This document shows positions 13,959-26,461 of a stretch of DNA of 64,000 nucleotides, piece by piece. Location of the stretch: the NCBI GenBank assembly GCA_001574975.1, contig KQ965839.1, positions 62,001 to 126,000 on the forward strand, written 5' to 3'. Origin of the DNA: Gonapodya prolifera JEL478. Its lineage: Eukaryota > Monoblepharomycota > Monoblepharidomycetes > Monoblepharidales > Gonapodyaceae. The notes beneath the pieces are model-generated. The model worked only from the letters and a program-made list of their open reading frames with translations, was not told where the DNA came from and searched no databases. Numbering within the stretch: the first letter of the stretch is position 1; every line of letters begins with the position of its first letter. The translations under genes and the position numbers were made by a program.

Positions 13959-16583
13959 ATGAACTTTTTCAAGAACGTCTTCAAAAACCCCAAAGAGAAG
14001 GACAGCAAATCGCCCACTTCTCCAACGGGGCAGATGCCACGATCCCCGAGAGAGCTGGCGCAGGCTGCTCCGACAACGCCACTGGCCCAAAAACAGTCGT
14101 CCAAGGAGTCTGAATACGTTATGGGAAAGACTCTTGGTAAGTGGATCACATCCATCTGGCCATTTATTGCTGGAATTCTCGGGAAGGAAGGAGGGTGGAG
14201 GAATGGAGATCACAGAATTGAGGGCCAAAAACACTTTCCACGGTCGGGAAGTTGACCCCGATCACTGCAGGACTGAAGTTTAACGGAATCGTGGCCAATT
14301 TCTGGCAATTGACTCTTGATCGTGACCCTCACACTGCTACTTTACCAACGATTTGTTTACCATCGGACTTCGAACTATTAGGCCAAGGAACATACGGCGT
14401 TGTCCGCCTCTGCACCCATGCCCCCACAAATCGGAAACTGGCGTGCAAGGTCATTCAGAAGAAGTTCCTCAAGAAGAACAAGGCAGAACATATGATCCAA
14501 AAGGAGGTTGCCGCTCTGAGACTGGTCGATCACGACAATTGCATCAGTCTCGTCGACTTCTTCGAAACGCCAGCGACCTATTGTATGGTTTTTGAGCTCG
14601 GTGAGTTTGTGCAACAAAACCAGGACCTAGACGGGAGATCCAAATTCGTAATTGTGCACTGATTGTCTTTTGGTGAATGATACGTTGTCTAATGTGATGT
14701 TGCGCCTTGCAGCGACTGGTGGGGAGCTCTTTGACAGGATCGTGGAGAAAGGGAGCTTTAACGAGCGAGATGCCGCTGTGATTGTGGCTACTGTGAGTGA
14801 CCGTCATTGCCGCCATCCTGCCCGAGCAAAACATTCATTCGTACTTATTTGTGGCATTTAAAAGATCACAAACGCTATTGCGTTTCTCCACGATGTCGGT
14901 ATCGTTCACAGAGACCTTAAGCCGGAGAACTTGTGAGTGCAGCATCACGGCCGGGTGAGGCTTTTCTCTGACGGCACTTGCCACCGAACCTTCACCCCGG
15001 GACTCGAATCGCACTATTGATTCTCGTGAAGATTATTCAAAAACAAAGATGACAACAGCCCTTTGACAATCGTGGACTTCGGCATATCAAAGGTCGTGGA
15101 TGGACCCAACCTTCTCACCACCGTCTGTGGTACTCCGGGCTATACAGGTGCGTAGCCGTCAATGAAGGGATGATTTGAAGGCTCACTGGGCGTGGATCCT
15201 TTCACAGCTCCCGAGATCCTTCAGAAAGTTCCATATGGAAAGAAAGTCGACATCTTCTCGCTTGGAGTTGTCTCTTGTGAGTGTTTCAAATACTGTGTTG
15301 CGCTTCCGTTTGTAATGCCTGATAACCTTGTGTCCTCCAGACGTACTTCTGTGCGGTTACCTTCCTTTCGGAGACAGTGCCGACATTGCTTCCTTGTGCG
15401 ACCGTGTCGTGAAGGGCGATTATGAGTTTGACTCGCCTTACTGGGACCATATCTCGCAACTCGGAAAGGATTTCGTCCGAGATGCGTTGTTGACTGACCC
15501 GGACCAACGACCTGACGCTCACAAACTTATGAAGCATCCATGGCTTGTCAAGTACACCCCCCCTGGCTATCTCCAATATCTTCGTGATCTGAATGTCGAG
15601 GCGCACCGGAGGAACAATCCCAACTGGATCGCCACCCCAGAGTACAGTGATGAGATACCCGAAACAGAAGCAGTTACGCGAAGAAAGACCGTGCAGCAGT
15701 CACGGAAGCTTCACATGACGCGCAAAGGTCAAACTACCAAGAAGAAATCAACTGTTAAGGGTGACGAGTCCAACCTTGGTGTTCCGTCGACTGCGCCAGC
15801 CGAAGGTCCAAAGGTGGAGGAGGAACCAGCACCGCGGTTGTCGTTTGAGCAGAACGACGAAGACGATGAGGCGCTTTTCGCCGCAGCCGAGTTGTTACCG
15901 GATGATCACGAGGATGTCGCGAATCCATTCGCTATGGATAGAGTTTCCATTCGTAAAGTCGGTCTGTTGGGTCTATCTCAGCAAGCCGATCTGGAGCTCC
16001 TTCCTATTGAGGCCGATATTCGAGTGTTGCCTAATCTTCTGAGTGAGAGGAACCAAAGTGTGCCCCGCGAGAAGGTGGTTAATGTTGCGAAGACTGTCGG
16101 CCGCACGCAGGTTGGTTGTTTCTGATGAAGTGCACTGTAGTTCCGATCGACTCACTCGTTTTTCACGTTTAATATTCTAAGGCCACACGCAAAAAGGATT
16201 CTGGAGCCTCTTTGGATGCAGCATCAACGCCACCCGTTGCCGTCTCCGTTCCCAAGGTCGCGCCACTTACCATTCCCGCCACCGAGGTCACAGCGGGGCA
16301 GCTACGCCGGTCTTTCGATTCCGATAATAGCATTGGTCACTCTCCGACTTCTGGAAGCCCTCCTCAACACCTTCTTCCGCTCGAGGACGAAGATGACGAC
16401 GCGAAAAGCAGCGGACTTGTTTTGCCTTCAGTTGTTCGCGCCCTCACAAGAGGCCGCGCCGGAACGGCTCGAGTTCCAGAAGATTCGTACACTTCAAGCA
16501 GTGCCGGATCCGAGGATTCAACGGCATTTGTAGAGGATGTGGAAGCGACAACTCTACAGAACAAAGTAGAGGTACAAGCCTGA
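13959..16583 (+). CDS. CAMK-like Ser/Thr protein kinase, tandem paralog B
   Basis: This is a second kinase in the same orientation, 558 bp after paralog A and clearly its duplicate. It starts MNFFKNVFKNPKEKDSK, then a Ser/Pro-rich leader. The kinase core shows [79 protein letters not shown] and VDIFSLGVVSYVLLCGY. The domain ends in HPWLVKYTPPGYLQYLRDL, as in A, followed by the shared ETEAVTRRKT block. The first intron falls at the same codon phase as in A (one base into the first loop Gly), but here GQGTYGVV continues unsplit. A late intron (about 16110-16182) interrupts the C-terminal region, which A lacks. The shared tail block lies near 15937-16038, and a RALTRGRAGTA motif lies close to the end. 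All catalytic residues are present. Confidence 0.86.
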
Positions 16584-16750
16584 TTTTCGGACATTTCACC
16601 AGATTTAACGTTATGTATATTCTATTAACATATTCTTGACAAGACTTGAAAGAACAAAAATGATTTTTCAGTTCGCAAGCAAAATGAAACAGGCTGAATT
16701 TACAATTTAGCCGGAGACCGTGCACAATCACCGAAGAAAAATCCGCACAC

Positions 16751-18844
16751 ATGGCCAACTCTTTCACGGCTCAGGTGCATGACCTGACGCCCCGGCTTAT
16801 TCCAAATCTCGACCCTCATATGGTCCTCCCGTTGCTGGAATTCTTGACCCATCACAATGTGGGTGGTGGGCTTTCGAAGGGAGACTCAATCCCCCTTCGA
16901 GGACCGCTTCTCATTCTGATTCATGGGAACCATCTAGCTTTACCCTGAAGATCAACTGCTGGAGGCAAAATATGACCTTCTTCAAGATACAAAAATGATC
17001 GACTTCGCCAACGATGTTCACAAGCAGTTGAAGCACGGCGAGGCGATGCCGGGTGCGTTTTCTCGTGGTTTACAATGAAAAAATCGGTGGACTCGGTTGC
17101 AGAGAGCAACAGAATCGATGGAGGACGATGGCGACGAGGAGTTGCATTGTCGCACACTTTACCCCTACTGGATCTTCTCCATGGAGATACGGTAGTAATC
17201 TACTTCGAGTGTGCAAGAGCAAAAGTTATGTTCCTTAAAACATCTTCTCGACAAGTGCCCTTTGGTGGCAGGGGAGTTGTGCCGCGGAACGACAAATTTG
17301 TATTTGTTATAAGGATGGAGGCGATTGGAAAGCTGCTGAATTAATTTGAGCCATTCATGCTGTACATCTAACGCTGCTCTTTCCTTTTCGCTCGCAAAGG
17401 CTTCGAATCCCGCCGACAGAACGTTTTGACGGACTTGGAGGACTTGCGGGACTCGACGCGCGAGGTGATGGAGATTCTGAGCAACCCGGACGTCATTCGG
17501 GAGATGAAGAATGACAAACTGCAAAATCAGAGGTTTTTGGAGGAGCGCTTTGGGGTATGTAATGTTTTCTTTACTGCTTCCACCACTTGCCGCCCAAATT
17601 CTCGTCGAATTAGTTTCGAGTCTCCATGTTGGATCGTCTCTACGATTACGCTCGCTTTCAGTACGCATGCGGCAACTACTCAGGCGCTGCCGAGATGTTG
17701 TATCACTTCCGGATATTGGTGAATTTCTCCTGAAGCTATCGCTCGAAATCTCTCCTTATGATGGACTACAGTCGACAGACTACGACCAAAACCTTTCAGC
17801 ACTGTGGGGTAAACTGGCGGCAGAGATCCTCACCCAGAACTGGGAAACGGCGCTGGAGGATCTTGTCCGATTGAGGGAGATGGTGGATGGACGTGTATGT
17901 TAGCTGTCTGCATTTCAAGAAGGCTTCTCGAGACGCTCACGTAATGCAATCAGACTTCTGCCAATCATTTACATCAACTTCAACAACGAACCTGGCTCCT
18001 TCACTGGTCGCTCTTCGTTTTCTTCAATCACCCAAAAGGACGTGACGGTATTATCGACATGTTCTTCCTCCCCCAGTGAGTGATGCCGGAAACGTTTTCG
18101 ATTTCAATGCAAACGAACCTTTCTTCCATTTTAGATACATCAACACCATCCAAACTACCTCACCCCACATTCTTCGATACCTTGCCACCGCTGTTGTCAC
18201 CAACAAAAAGCGACGAGCATCTTTAAAAGATCTTGTTCGTGTGGTGAAAGAAGAGCACGCGGCGGGGAGGTACTCTGATCCTGTGACAGAGTTCGTGGAA
18301 GCGCTTTACGTCCGATATGACTTCCAAGCCGCGCAAGAGAAACTCAAGGAGTGCGAGGAGGTAAGGTTACTTGGCTACCTTGTTCTCTCAATTTCTGACA
18401 CTCGTCCTGGAAATTTATCAGGTTCTGTTCAACGATTTCTTCCTCGTCGCGACCCGGGACGACTTCGTGGAAACTGCTCGCCTCTTCATATTCGAAACGT
18501 ACGCGCGGATTCACGGACGGATAGATCTTGGAAAAATCTCTCTGTTGCTGGGGCTCGAGAAGGAGTCTGGGGAGAAGTGGATGGTCAACCTCATCAGAAA
18601 CGCGAGGTTAGACGGGAAAGTGGATGCCGAAACAGTGAGCATCTGACGTCTTGAGTTATAAACTTGGGTTGCTCTAACATCTGTGTTTTTGCAGAACACG
18701 GTCATAATGGGGGCGCCTCAGACGTCGGTGTACCAACAGATTATCGAACGAACAAAAGCTCTGTCCTTCCGCTCGTCGGTTCTCCTCAATGCTCTCGACA
18801 AGCGGGTGGTGGAACGGCGGGAGGAGGTCGAGGTTGAAGCTTAG
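16751..18844 (+). CDS. EIF3E: Eukaryotic translation initiation factor 3 subunit E (INT6)
   Basis: This is a PCI-domain subunit of eIF3 that acts in 43S preinitiation complex assembly. The ATG at 16751 gives [20 protein letters not shown] and [16 protein letters not shown]. After an intron the protein reads [19 protein letters not shown], then [20 protein letters not shown] and FLEERFG. Later exons carry [75 protein letters not shown] and the PCI winged helix ([50 protein letters not shown]). It ends in an acidic EEVEVEA. An intron of roughly 345 nt at about 17050-17400 is long for this locus, and nothing recognisable is nested in it. Confidence 0.94.
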
Positions 18845-18983
18845 CCACTGTCAATATGCAAATATAATACTAATGATGAATGGTCTAATTGCTTCGAAGC
18901 TACGTGTGACTGTAACAAAGGGGTACAAACGATCGTTGACGCCGACGATCAGTAGACAAAGCTGTCTTCACCCATCCACTCCC

Positions 18984-20240
18984 ATGGAAGGCAAGCGATT
19001 TCACCACGGTCCGAACGCTCCCAGCGGGCTTCCCGCAGTAGTTTCGAAGGAGGTGATGGATCCAACCGTTTGCTATTTGGGGTCAGATTTGAAAGGCATC
19101 TCGCCTCGTTCCTTGCCGCAGGTTTTGGAAGCGAAGGATGCCCGATGGGTCAAACTGCACAAGGTTCTTCCATCTCCTTCACTGTTCGTTCTAATCCTTG
19201 ATTTACACGATGCGATTGATTAGCTTAAATGGAAGGACCAGACCGGGAAGGAGAGGGTGCGTTTCAATAACTCCTCCCAAGACGTTGCACATCAAAGCTC
19301 ACCTGTTTTCCGGTACAGTTGTGGGAAACTGCAGAGCGGACAACACGCAAAGGAGATGTCGACGGTGAGTCTCCACTGCCGGAACTACTAGCTTGTCAAA
19401 CAACCTCACGAAACTCCCCACTTTGAAAGCCGTCGACATCCTCCCATTGCTCAAATCCAAAGGCAACCCCACCAAGACTGTCATAATCACACAGGTACAA
19501 TTAGAACCGTTGAAAGCGTTGCGCGCTAAACGGTGACGCGCGCTCGTGACAGTTTCGCCCGCCAATTGGAGGATACTGCATCGAGCTGCCGGCGGGACTC
19601 GTGGACGCGAACGAGTCGGCAGAGCAAGCTGCGATTCGAGAGTTGAAGGTGAGAATCGCGTCTGGCGGTCTCGAAGGTTGGGCATCTCACCATGCATGCA
19701 CCCGACACATACAGGAAGAATGCGGGTATCACGGCAAGGGTTGGTGAACCGAACTTGCAAGAGCTTAAGTGAGCTGGTGCTAAAGCCTTCTACCCACCCC
19801 ACAAAGTCGTGGAGACCTCCTCGGTCATGTTCAGTGACCCCGGAATGTCAAGTGAGCCCTTTGCCCACTTGTTGTTTATCCGTCCACATCCACATCCACA
19901 TCCATATCCTTTTCCCTCCTTCTCCTTAACCTCCCACGCCTCCAGACGCCAACATGAAACTGGTCGTCTTGGAAGTCGACCTCGACGACGGGTGCAACGC
20001 GAACCCTCATCCCGAGTTCGATGAGGGTGAGGCTATCGAGACCCTTGTGGTGGAGCTTAGGGAGCTTGCGGGGAAGATCAGGGAGTTGGAAAGCAAGGGG
20101 TGAGTGTGATACCTGGCTTTTTGTGGAGGGGAGCAAGGGGTTACGACTCCATATTCTATTCGCGGAACAGGTACTTGGTAGACGCCCGTCTTGCCCACAT
20201 GGTGGCAGCGCTTGATTTAATGCACCGGGGGCTACTGTAA
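18984..20240 (+). CDS. NUDT5: ADP-sugar pyrophosphatase, NUDT5-type Nudix hydrolase
   Basis: This predicted hydrolase cleaves ADP-ribose and related nucleoside diphosphate sugars. After MEGKRFHHGPNAPSG the protein has VVSKEVMDP and WVKLHKLKWKDQTGKER, then TKTVIITQFRPPIGGYCIE. The Nudix box GX5EX7REUXEEXGU is split by an intron: LPAGLVDANESAEQAAIREL then KEECGYHGK. The best continuation skips from HGK to VVETSSVMFSDPGMS through a GT-AG intron, matching the NUDT5 order. The end reads VDARLAHMVAALDLMHRG and the stop is 20238-20240. An upstream in-frame ATG near 18873 could add a basic leader, so the start is not certain. A cacatc-type microsatellite sits in the next intron. Confidence 0.87.
19884..19907 (+). 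repeat. Short hexamer microsatellite (cacatc)
   Basis: About four near-perfect copies of the unit cacatc lie inside an intron of the NUDT5-type gene. The array is simple and short. Confidence 0.7.
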
Positions 20241-20705
20241 TCCCCCCGTGTACACAAATGAAACTAAATTTTCCATGAGGAGGAAATCTCTGAGGATAGA
20301 GCACCACCTCATGCTTCACTGGGGGGAGGGGAGTAAATGGCCTGAGTGGCGATGCTGAACCTCCTTGTTGAATGAGCCAGCATCAACTGTGGGATCCATG
20401 CATATAAGTACATTATCAGCCTTCATGAGGGGAGTGGTCTCCGGCTTGAACACCAATCTGATCAAGATATTATTCCAACGACCACACTTTCTTTCTCTTT
20501 TCTATGCAAAACGCATCAATGCATGGTATTGCCAAATTGCCACTTCACAGCACAGAAGTGTGTGCATCTACAAAACCACACGAAGACGTCTGCTTGACGA
20601 GCAGGTCAAGAGCCGCTCGTCCTGGGGATATGTTTGGGGGGCAATGTGAATGCAGCGCCTTTTTTATATTGAAACTGCACCGGCAGTGGCTGCTCGCATC
20701 ATAAT
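20241..20705. other. Intergenic gap between convergent NUDT5 and kinesin-2 genes
   Basis: This 465 bp stretch lies between two 3' ends. It holds only 3'-UTR-like sequence, and no gene or structured element is recognised. Confidence 0.5.
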
Positions 20706-23011
20706 CTACGCGTAATGCCTCTTCGTCTCCACCAGCCCCCTTGCCTTGGGCGCAGCATCCACGTCCGCCTGCTTAATCTGCCCCACAGGTTTACCCACGG
20801 AACTCTTTCTCCCGCCGCCGCTTGAAAATGACACTTTGCGACTCCCCGTTCTCCCAGCCCCAGATGACCGCGACCCGACCCGACCTTTTGGAGATGCCGC
20901 AGCATCCCTGTCCCCCCTTTCCCGCTCCCTGTCACGCTCCAGCGATTCGTAGGTGAGGTACACGTCGCGAAACACACATGCCGGATCCCAAACGTCCACG
21001 TCTCCCACAGCCGGGTCAGGCGCAACCAATCCCCCAGGCGCAGCAAAACCCGTCGTGTTTCCGCGCATGGCGTTTCCCGCAAACTTGTGCCCCCGAATCC
21101 GCCACCCGCCGCGGTCCTCGTCCCAGTCCGCCGCGCGCCGGATCGAGTCCAGATCGGATGCGTCCACACACATGTCGAGCACAATGTCCCTGAGTGCGTT
21201 TTCCCTCCTCAACTGTCGCACCTGCTCCTCGAGCTCGTCCCGCTCACGGGCCCACTGCTCTCTCCGATCCCGGGCCTGTACTCGCAACTCCTGCAGGACG
21301 TTCCACAGCGCGCCGATCTTGCGCGTCTTTGCGTCGCGGGCCTCCTGCAAGCTCGCGTACTCCTCCTCCACCCGCACCACGTCCTGCTCGCGTTCCTGCA
21401 CCTGCCTCTCAAGCTCCCGTTGGCGCTCCTTGCGATACTCCAGCTCCGACTGTTGTGCCGCCATAGACTGAGCGTGGAGGCGGGATTGGTCAAGGATAGA
21501 CACGCCGCCCCGCAGGAGTTTTGATTGGAGCAAGGCGAGTTGGGATTCGAGGTGCGTTTTTTGAGACCGTTCGGCGTCGATCGCCTGCGTCAGGGCGGGA
21601 TCGGTAGTTGTGGGTCCAGGTTGGTTCGGTTTCGATGCTGAGGTGCGCGACGTGCGCGTTTTGCGCGCCTGTCGCGCTGCTTGCTTCATCTGGTCCCCAC
21701 CTGCGCCTCCTCCTGCCGCGTCCGCGTCTTCATCTGGGTCCGACTCCTCCACAACCTGCTCGACGACTTCTTCTACAATGCGCGGGCCCGCGGGGGTCGA
21801 AGAGGAGGGGTCGTCCGGGCCCATGGCTTGCAGCTGCTCCTTGAGCTTCTGGATCTCTTCCTGGAACTGGCGCAGCATGGCGTCTTTGGGGTCTTCATTG
21901 ATCTTTGGCTTGTTCTTTATATTCTTGGCACGGTTGGCGTACCGTAGTGTGCTGAGCGTCTCCTCGTAGTTATACGAGGCCGGGCTCATGGTGGCCAGCA
22001 TGACTGTTTTGGCGCTGCCGCCCAAGCTGTCCTGCAGGAGTCGAGTGAGCTTGGAGTCTCTGTATGGCACGTGGGAGGATTTTCCGTCGACGAGGGAGGA
22101 GATGACGTTGCCGAGCGCCGACAAGGACAGGTTGATTTTGGTGGCTTCCTTGAGCCGGTCGCCAGAGGCTTGCGTCTTGGACTGGCGCTCGGAGCCGGCC
22201 AAGTCAACGAGGTGGAGCTTGCCGACGCGGATGTGCTCCGAAGATGGGTCGTCTGGGGAGGTATCGGAGCGTTCGACGGTGACGGTGAAAATGGAGTGGG
22301 AGCGCGACGAACGCTCGTTCATTGCGGTTGCGCCGACGGAGCGGTTCTTGTTTGCCAGGTTGAGCAGCTTATCGATCTCATCAACGTCCTTGACGACAAA
22401 CGTGGCCAGGTCGCGGACGTACACGCCGGTGTCGGGGTGCTCCTTGATGTCGAGCTTGGCAGCAGACCCGGGTTTAGGGTTGAGGAGATCGCGGACGTCC
22501 TCGTTGTAGATCTCGAGGGCTGACGCGCGAACGAGGTAGCGCGTAGAGGGTGGTGCTGCGGAGATGTGTGCGAAGATGTGCTCGAAAGAGTTGGGTATGA
22601 TTCCGCGCAAGTGGGGGGTTGTGCGCACGCCCTCCATGGAGAACGTCTTTCCGGTGCCCGTCTATTTGCGGTGTGCGAGCGCGAGAGTGTGAAAGGGGTT
22701 TGCGGGAGCAGAGCGAGCAGGTGCTGGTTTCTCACCTGGCCATAGGCAAACACGGTGCCGTTGTACCCGTCCAGCACGGAGTCGACAATCGGTCTCGCCG
22801 TCGCGTTGTACACGTCCATCTGGCGCGAGTCCTGGCCAAACACGGCGTCGAACGTGAACGTCTTCGCATCGTCTCCCTTCCCCGCGGGGTCTCTGATTGC
22901 AACGGATGCCGCGTCGCCGTCGATGCGCGAGATGTCCGCGTGTCCTGCCGCAGTCTCCTTGCCGCTGAACGGTCGGCATCGCACAACGACTCGCACGCTC
23001 TCGCTCGCCAT
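20706..23011 (-). CDS. KIF3: Kinesin-2 motor subunit (KIF3/FLA10 type)
   Basis: This is a plus-end microtubule motor of the heterotrimeric kinesin-2 class, which drives anterograde intraflagellar transport. Two exons, 22736-23011 and 20706-22661, separated by a 74-nt intron, give about 743 residues. The intron cuts the P-loop: FAYGQ, then [11 protein letters not shown]. Class-typical segments follow: [17 protein letters not shown] at the N-terminus, [16 protein letters not shown], switch I in [16 protein letters not shown], switch II in [36 protein letters not shown] and [20 protein letters not shown], the kinesin-2 neck. A predicted coiled-coil stalk (about residues 390-560) follows, then a basic, Ser/Gly-rich tail. 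The neck sequence argues for kinesin-2 over kinesin-1; it is closest to the KIF3B/FLA8 side. The start codon opens directly into the motor domain. Confidence 0.93.
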
Positions 23012-23797
23012 GCTTTGTCCCGTGTCCACAGTTTGCTCAAAGTCCGCTTTCCATCCCGAAATTCAAATGATTTTCAACCGCAATCACATTAGGTAATATA
23101 CTGGAAAAGCTAAAGTCGATCTTATGACTACACGAGGCTTCGCCGCACAAACCTGCACTTGGAGGATCGGTTTCAAATGTCAATTGCTTGACTCTCCCGC
23201 ATTCAAATCGTCACTCGAATGAATCGAGGGAGCTTCCAGTCTCAATTTTACATATCGCAGCTACACGTCCCCAAGCTGTCTTCTTACCCCCAAAGACTAC
23301 TTGATGTATCGACGGTGCCTTGGACAAACGTTTGAAGGTACGTACACATCTCCTTCGCTCTTATGAGTGTTTTCCACGCAAATCCAACGCCAAAAATGCC
23401 GCAATTCTATTTAAGCACCGCACATCACAATTGTAGACACGACTCAGCGTCTCTTCTGGTCGTTGCTGCTCACTTGCAGCGGTTCAGACTCCAAAATTTC
23501 GATGATGCTCGAGAACAATGGTGCGTTGGGGCCGGAGATTGCGTTTGCGCGACCGAAAGAGCACATTTTCGCTCATCGGTGAGGGAGACGAACGGGGACA
23601 ATAATGTGACCAGAAAGAAAGTGAACTTTGGAAGAACCCTGCCGGGTAAACAGTTTTATCCTGGAACCCCACACGACATGTTGCCGACCGCCCTGTCTCC
23701 CTGTCCTCCTCATCCCCACAAATATGCTACATTTTCCACAGGAAAAGTCGCCGTATCGAATAGTGGGTTCCAAAGCATCCACCGGGAAACCATCGCA
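23012..23797. promoter_or_regulatory. Divergent promoter region, kinesin-2 / GH78 gene
   Basis: This 786 bp stretch lies between two start codons. A TATA-like ctatttaag lies near 23406. The frame upstream of the GH78 ATG stays open for over 100 codons, but it has no family match, and the hydrophobic signal peptide begins exactly at the 23798 ATG, so I treat the upstream part as non-coding. Confidence 0.5.
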
Positions 23798-26461
23798 ATG
23801 CTTGGGAGGCGCATCCTCGCTGCGATTGTCCTGGGAGTCGCCACTGCCTGCGTGTCGGCTCATGGGTAAGACAAGCCATCGCGATCTCATTCGTCCGGTC
23901 CGACCGCTCAACTGGTATTAATTCATCTCCCAGTTTGGAAAACTTCCTCGCCACTGGCGTGCGTGTAGGGACATCGCTTGACCCACACGTGTCCAAATTT
24001 GCACCCTTCACCCTCGACGGCAACAATTCGGTCGCGACGGTCGATTATGGAACCGAGGTTGGGGGTCTTCCGTGGTTCGAAATCTCGTCCCTGAGCAACG
24101 AAGGGCTTCAAATCGAAGTGAAGTACTCGGAAACTTTCGGCGCGCTTAACCTCGGTATGTTGGTGATGTTTGTTAAATCTGCATTTTCGCGTTTCATTCT
24201 CTTGAACGCGACTTCAGAATACTCTGATGGGCCATACTATTTCGTCACCGGCCTCGCCAATTCATTCCGTGTGGAAACGTTCAACGTCACATCCACTGGT
24301 CGGCTTTCCGCATTCCAGATTCAGGGCGGTCAGCGGTGGCAGTCCATTCGCCTCCTCAGCAAGGGCTCGGTCACCATTTCCAACGTTGGCTTCAAAGCCT
24401 CGTTCCAGTCCCTCTCGTACGACGAACTCCCGGGACAATTCGAGAGCGATGACAACGAGCTGAATGAAATTTGGAAGCTCGGAACCCGTGCGGTCCAGGC
24501 TGCGTGTCTGGCGACAAGGGAGCAACCAGCGTCGTGGCGCGTCGACAGCGATGGAATTCTCGTGGAAAGTCAGAGGCCAGCGGTATCCCACCTCAGTACC
24601 GGACTTCAGAACTACGCGCTAGAATTTGACGCGCAAATTTTGAGAAGCGGTCTTTTGTGGGGAGTGGTGGGTTTGGCTCTTTGAATTTGCTTGTGTGTCC
24701 GCACCTGATGACATTTTTCCACTTCTTTAGGGATGGCCCGTTTTCGGAGTCGGAGGTGGGCTGACAATCTCCCTCACTGGAGAGATGCCCGAGAGCTCTT
24801 CATTCCTCAACCACAACTACACCCTTCTACCACGCAACACCATCTCTCTTAGCTACAAGTGGGGCTTGGTGAACCAGACAACTTTAGAAACACAGCGGCT
24901 GGACTCGTTTGCGTTGCCTTTCTCGGTCCAGGAGAACAAGTGGTACCGGATTCGAACCACTGCTAGCAGCGACGGACAGCTTTCGGTTTCCGTCAACGAC
25001 ACGCTGGTGTTCAACGTTTCCATCGCCTCGTATCCAAACGGACCTACATCGGTCAATGGCGGCTTTGGGTTCGGTGCGTGGCAGGACTGCGCGGCGCGGT
25101 TCAAAAACGCCGTAGCCACAGACCTCAACAACGGAACGGTCCTCTACTCCAACAACCTGACGATGCCCGACTCTGTTCTCGCCGAATTCGGAGTTCAGAG
25201 CAACCCGAAGGGTGTTTGTCTCGATGGGCCCAAGCGTGATCGGATGATGTGGCTTGGCGATCTCTACCACACGATGCGAATTGTGGACGTTTCGACAGCC
25301 CGATGGGACGTGCTTGGAACCACTTTGGACGCGATTATCGCGACGCAACTGGCGAATGGCGAAGTGGCCTTTGCGTTCCCAATCGGCTACGATGCCATCC
25401 TGAAGGTCGGAGGATACACGTTCCTCCAAGACTATGTTCATCTTGGCGTGCTGTCCTTCTACCACTACATTCAGGGAAGCGGCGACGTGGACTACTTGAA
25501 GAAGGATTGGGACTTGTGGAAGCAGACCGTCAACTTTGTCGCAAGTCGGATCAACGCGACAGATGGACTTGCGCACCTCCGCGGGCCATTCCTTGGAGGA
25601 GCGAATGGCGGAGCAGCAGCTTCGTGCATCACTGTACAGGTTCTCAACAAAGCAACAGAACTCGCGGAAGCAGCTGACGACACAGTTTCTGCCCAGACCT
25701 GGAAAAACACATCCGCCACTCTTCAGCAAACCATCCGATCGAAATTGTGGAACGGAGACAAGTCCTTCTTTGCCCTCAACCTAGATCAACAGGACTCGTT
25801 TTCTGCAGCAGGAAATGGATTGTGTTTCATTGCTGGGGTTGGCGCGTCGGAGCAAGGTAGCAGCTTTGTTGATCGTGCACTGGGCCTGCTCGCTCTCGGA
25901 CCTGGCTACAAAGACGATACAACAATCGACCCAACGAACACCAAGATCAGCCCCAACACCAACGGTTTCCTTCTCGAAGGCTTGGCTAAGCTGGGCACCA
26001 AGTCTGCCGCTATCCGTGCACGTGCTCTGATGCACACATTGTGGGGTGCCATGCTCGCCGACCCCAAAACGTCGTCAGGAGCTTCATGGGAGTACGTTGG
26101 ACTCGATGGAAGCCCCGGACTCAGTTGGTTTACGAGTCAAAGTCACCCTTGGGGTGGTGCAGCGACGTACGTGATCAGTGAGTATGTTGCAGGCATCCAG
26201 CCGGCAGACGGAGTGGCAGGCTTTGGCCTCAAGTCGTGGGTTGTGAAGCCCGAGTTTGGGCTTTTGATGGGGCTGAGGAAAGTAAATGCACGGTATCCAA
26301 CTGCATTCGGTACCTTGTTGGTTACTTGGTCTGTCGGATGTAGTGGTCTGGACGTTGAGATTGTTGCCCCGAGGGAGACGGAGGGTACTTTTGTATTGGG
26401 AAGCTTCACTCGCACCTTGAGCGGAAGTGAGAAGTACGTATTTTTTGTTCCGCAGCAGTAG
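23798..26461 (+). CDS. Secreted glycoside hydrolase, alpha-L-rhamnosidase-like (GH78)
   Basis: This predicted extracellular enzyme is of the (alpha/alpha)6-barrel rhamnosidase clan. The signal peptide is MLGRRILAAIVLGVATACVS. Three introns are needed (after AHG, after GALNL, and near 24670-24730), and the C-terminal 558 codons form one exon. An N-terminal beta-rich part (LENFLATGVRVGTSLDPHV, PYYFVTGLANSFRVETFNV) is followed by a concanavalin-like segment (WYRIRTTASSDGQLSVSVND). The catalytic barrel begins at about VCLDGPKRDRMMWLGDL, which contains the acidic motif seen in fungal GH78 enzymes, and continues through GASWEYVGLDGSPGLSWF and SQSHPWGGAATYVISEYVAG, with the Glu and His typical of the active site. 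Many N-glycosylation sequons fit secretion. The substrate is inferred only from the family. Confidence 0.83.

Noticed and set aside
17050-17400. Possible gene nested in the long eIF3e intron
   Set aside because: Short frames on both strands show no domain, and the flanking exons splice cleanly into eIF3e.
21180-21600. Plus-strand open frames within the kinesin-2 gene
   Set aside because: They are antisense shadows of the coiled-coil stalk, which is coded in one long minus-strand exon.
23363-23797. Possible 145-residue N-terminal extension of the GH78 enzyme
   Set aside because: The frame is open, but a standard signal peptide begins at the 23798 ATG and the upstream peptide looks random.
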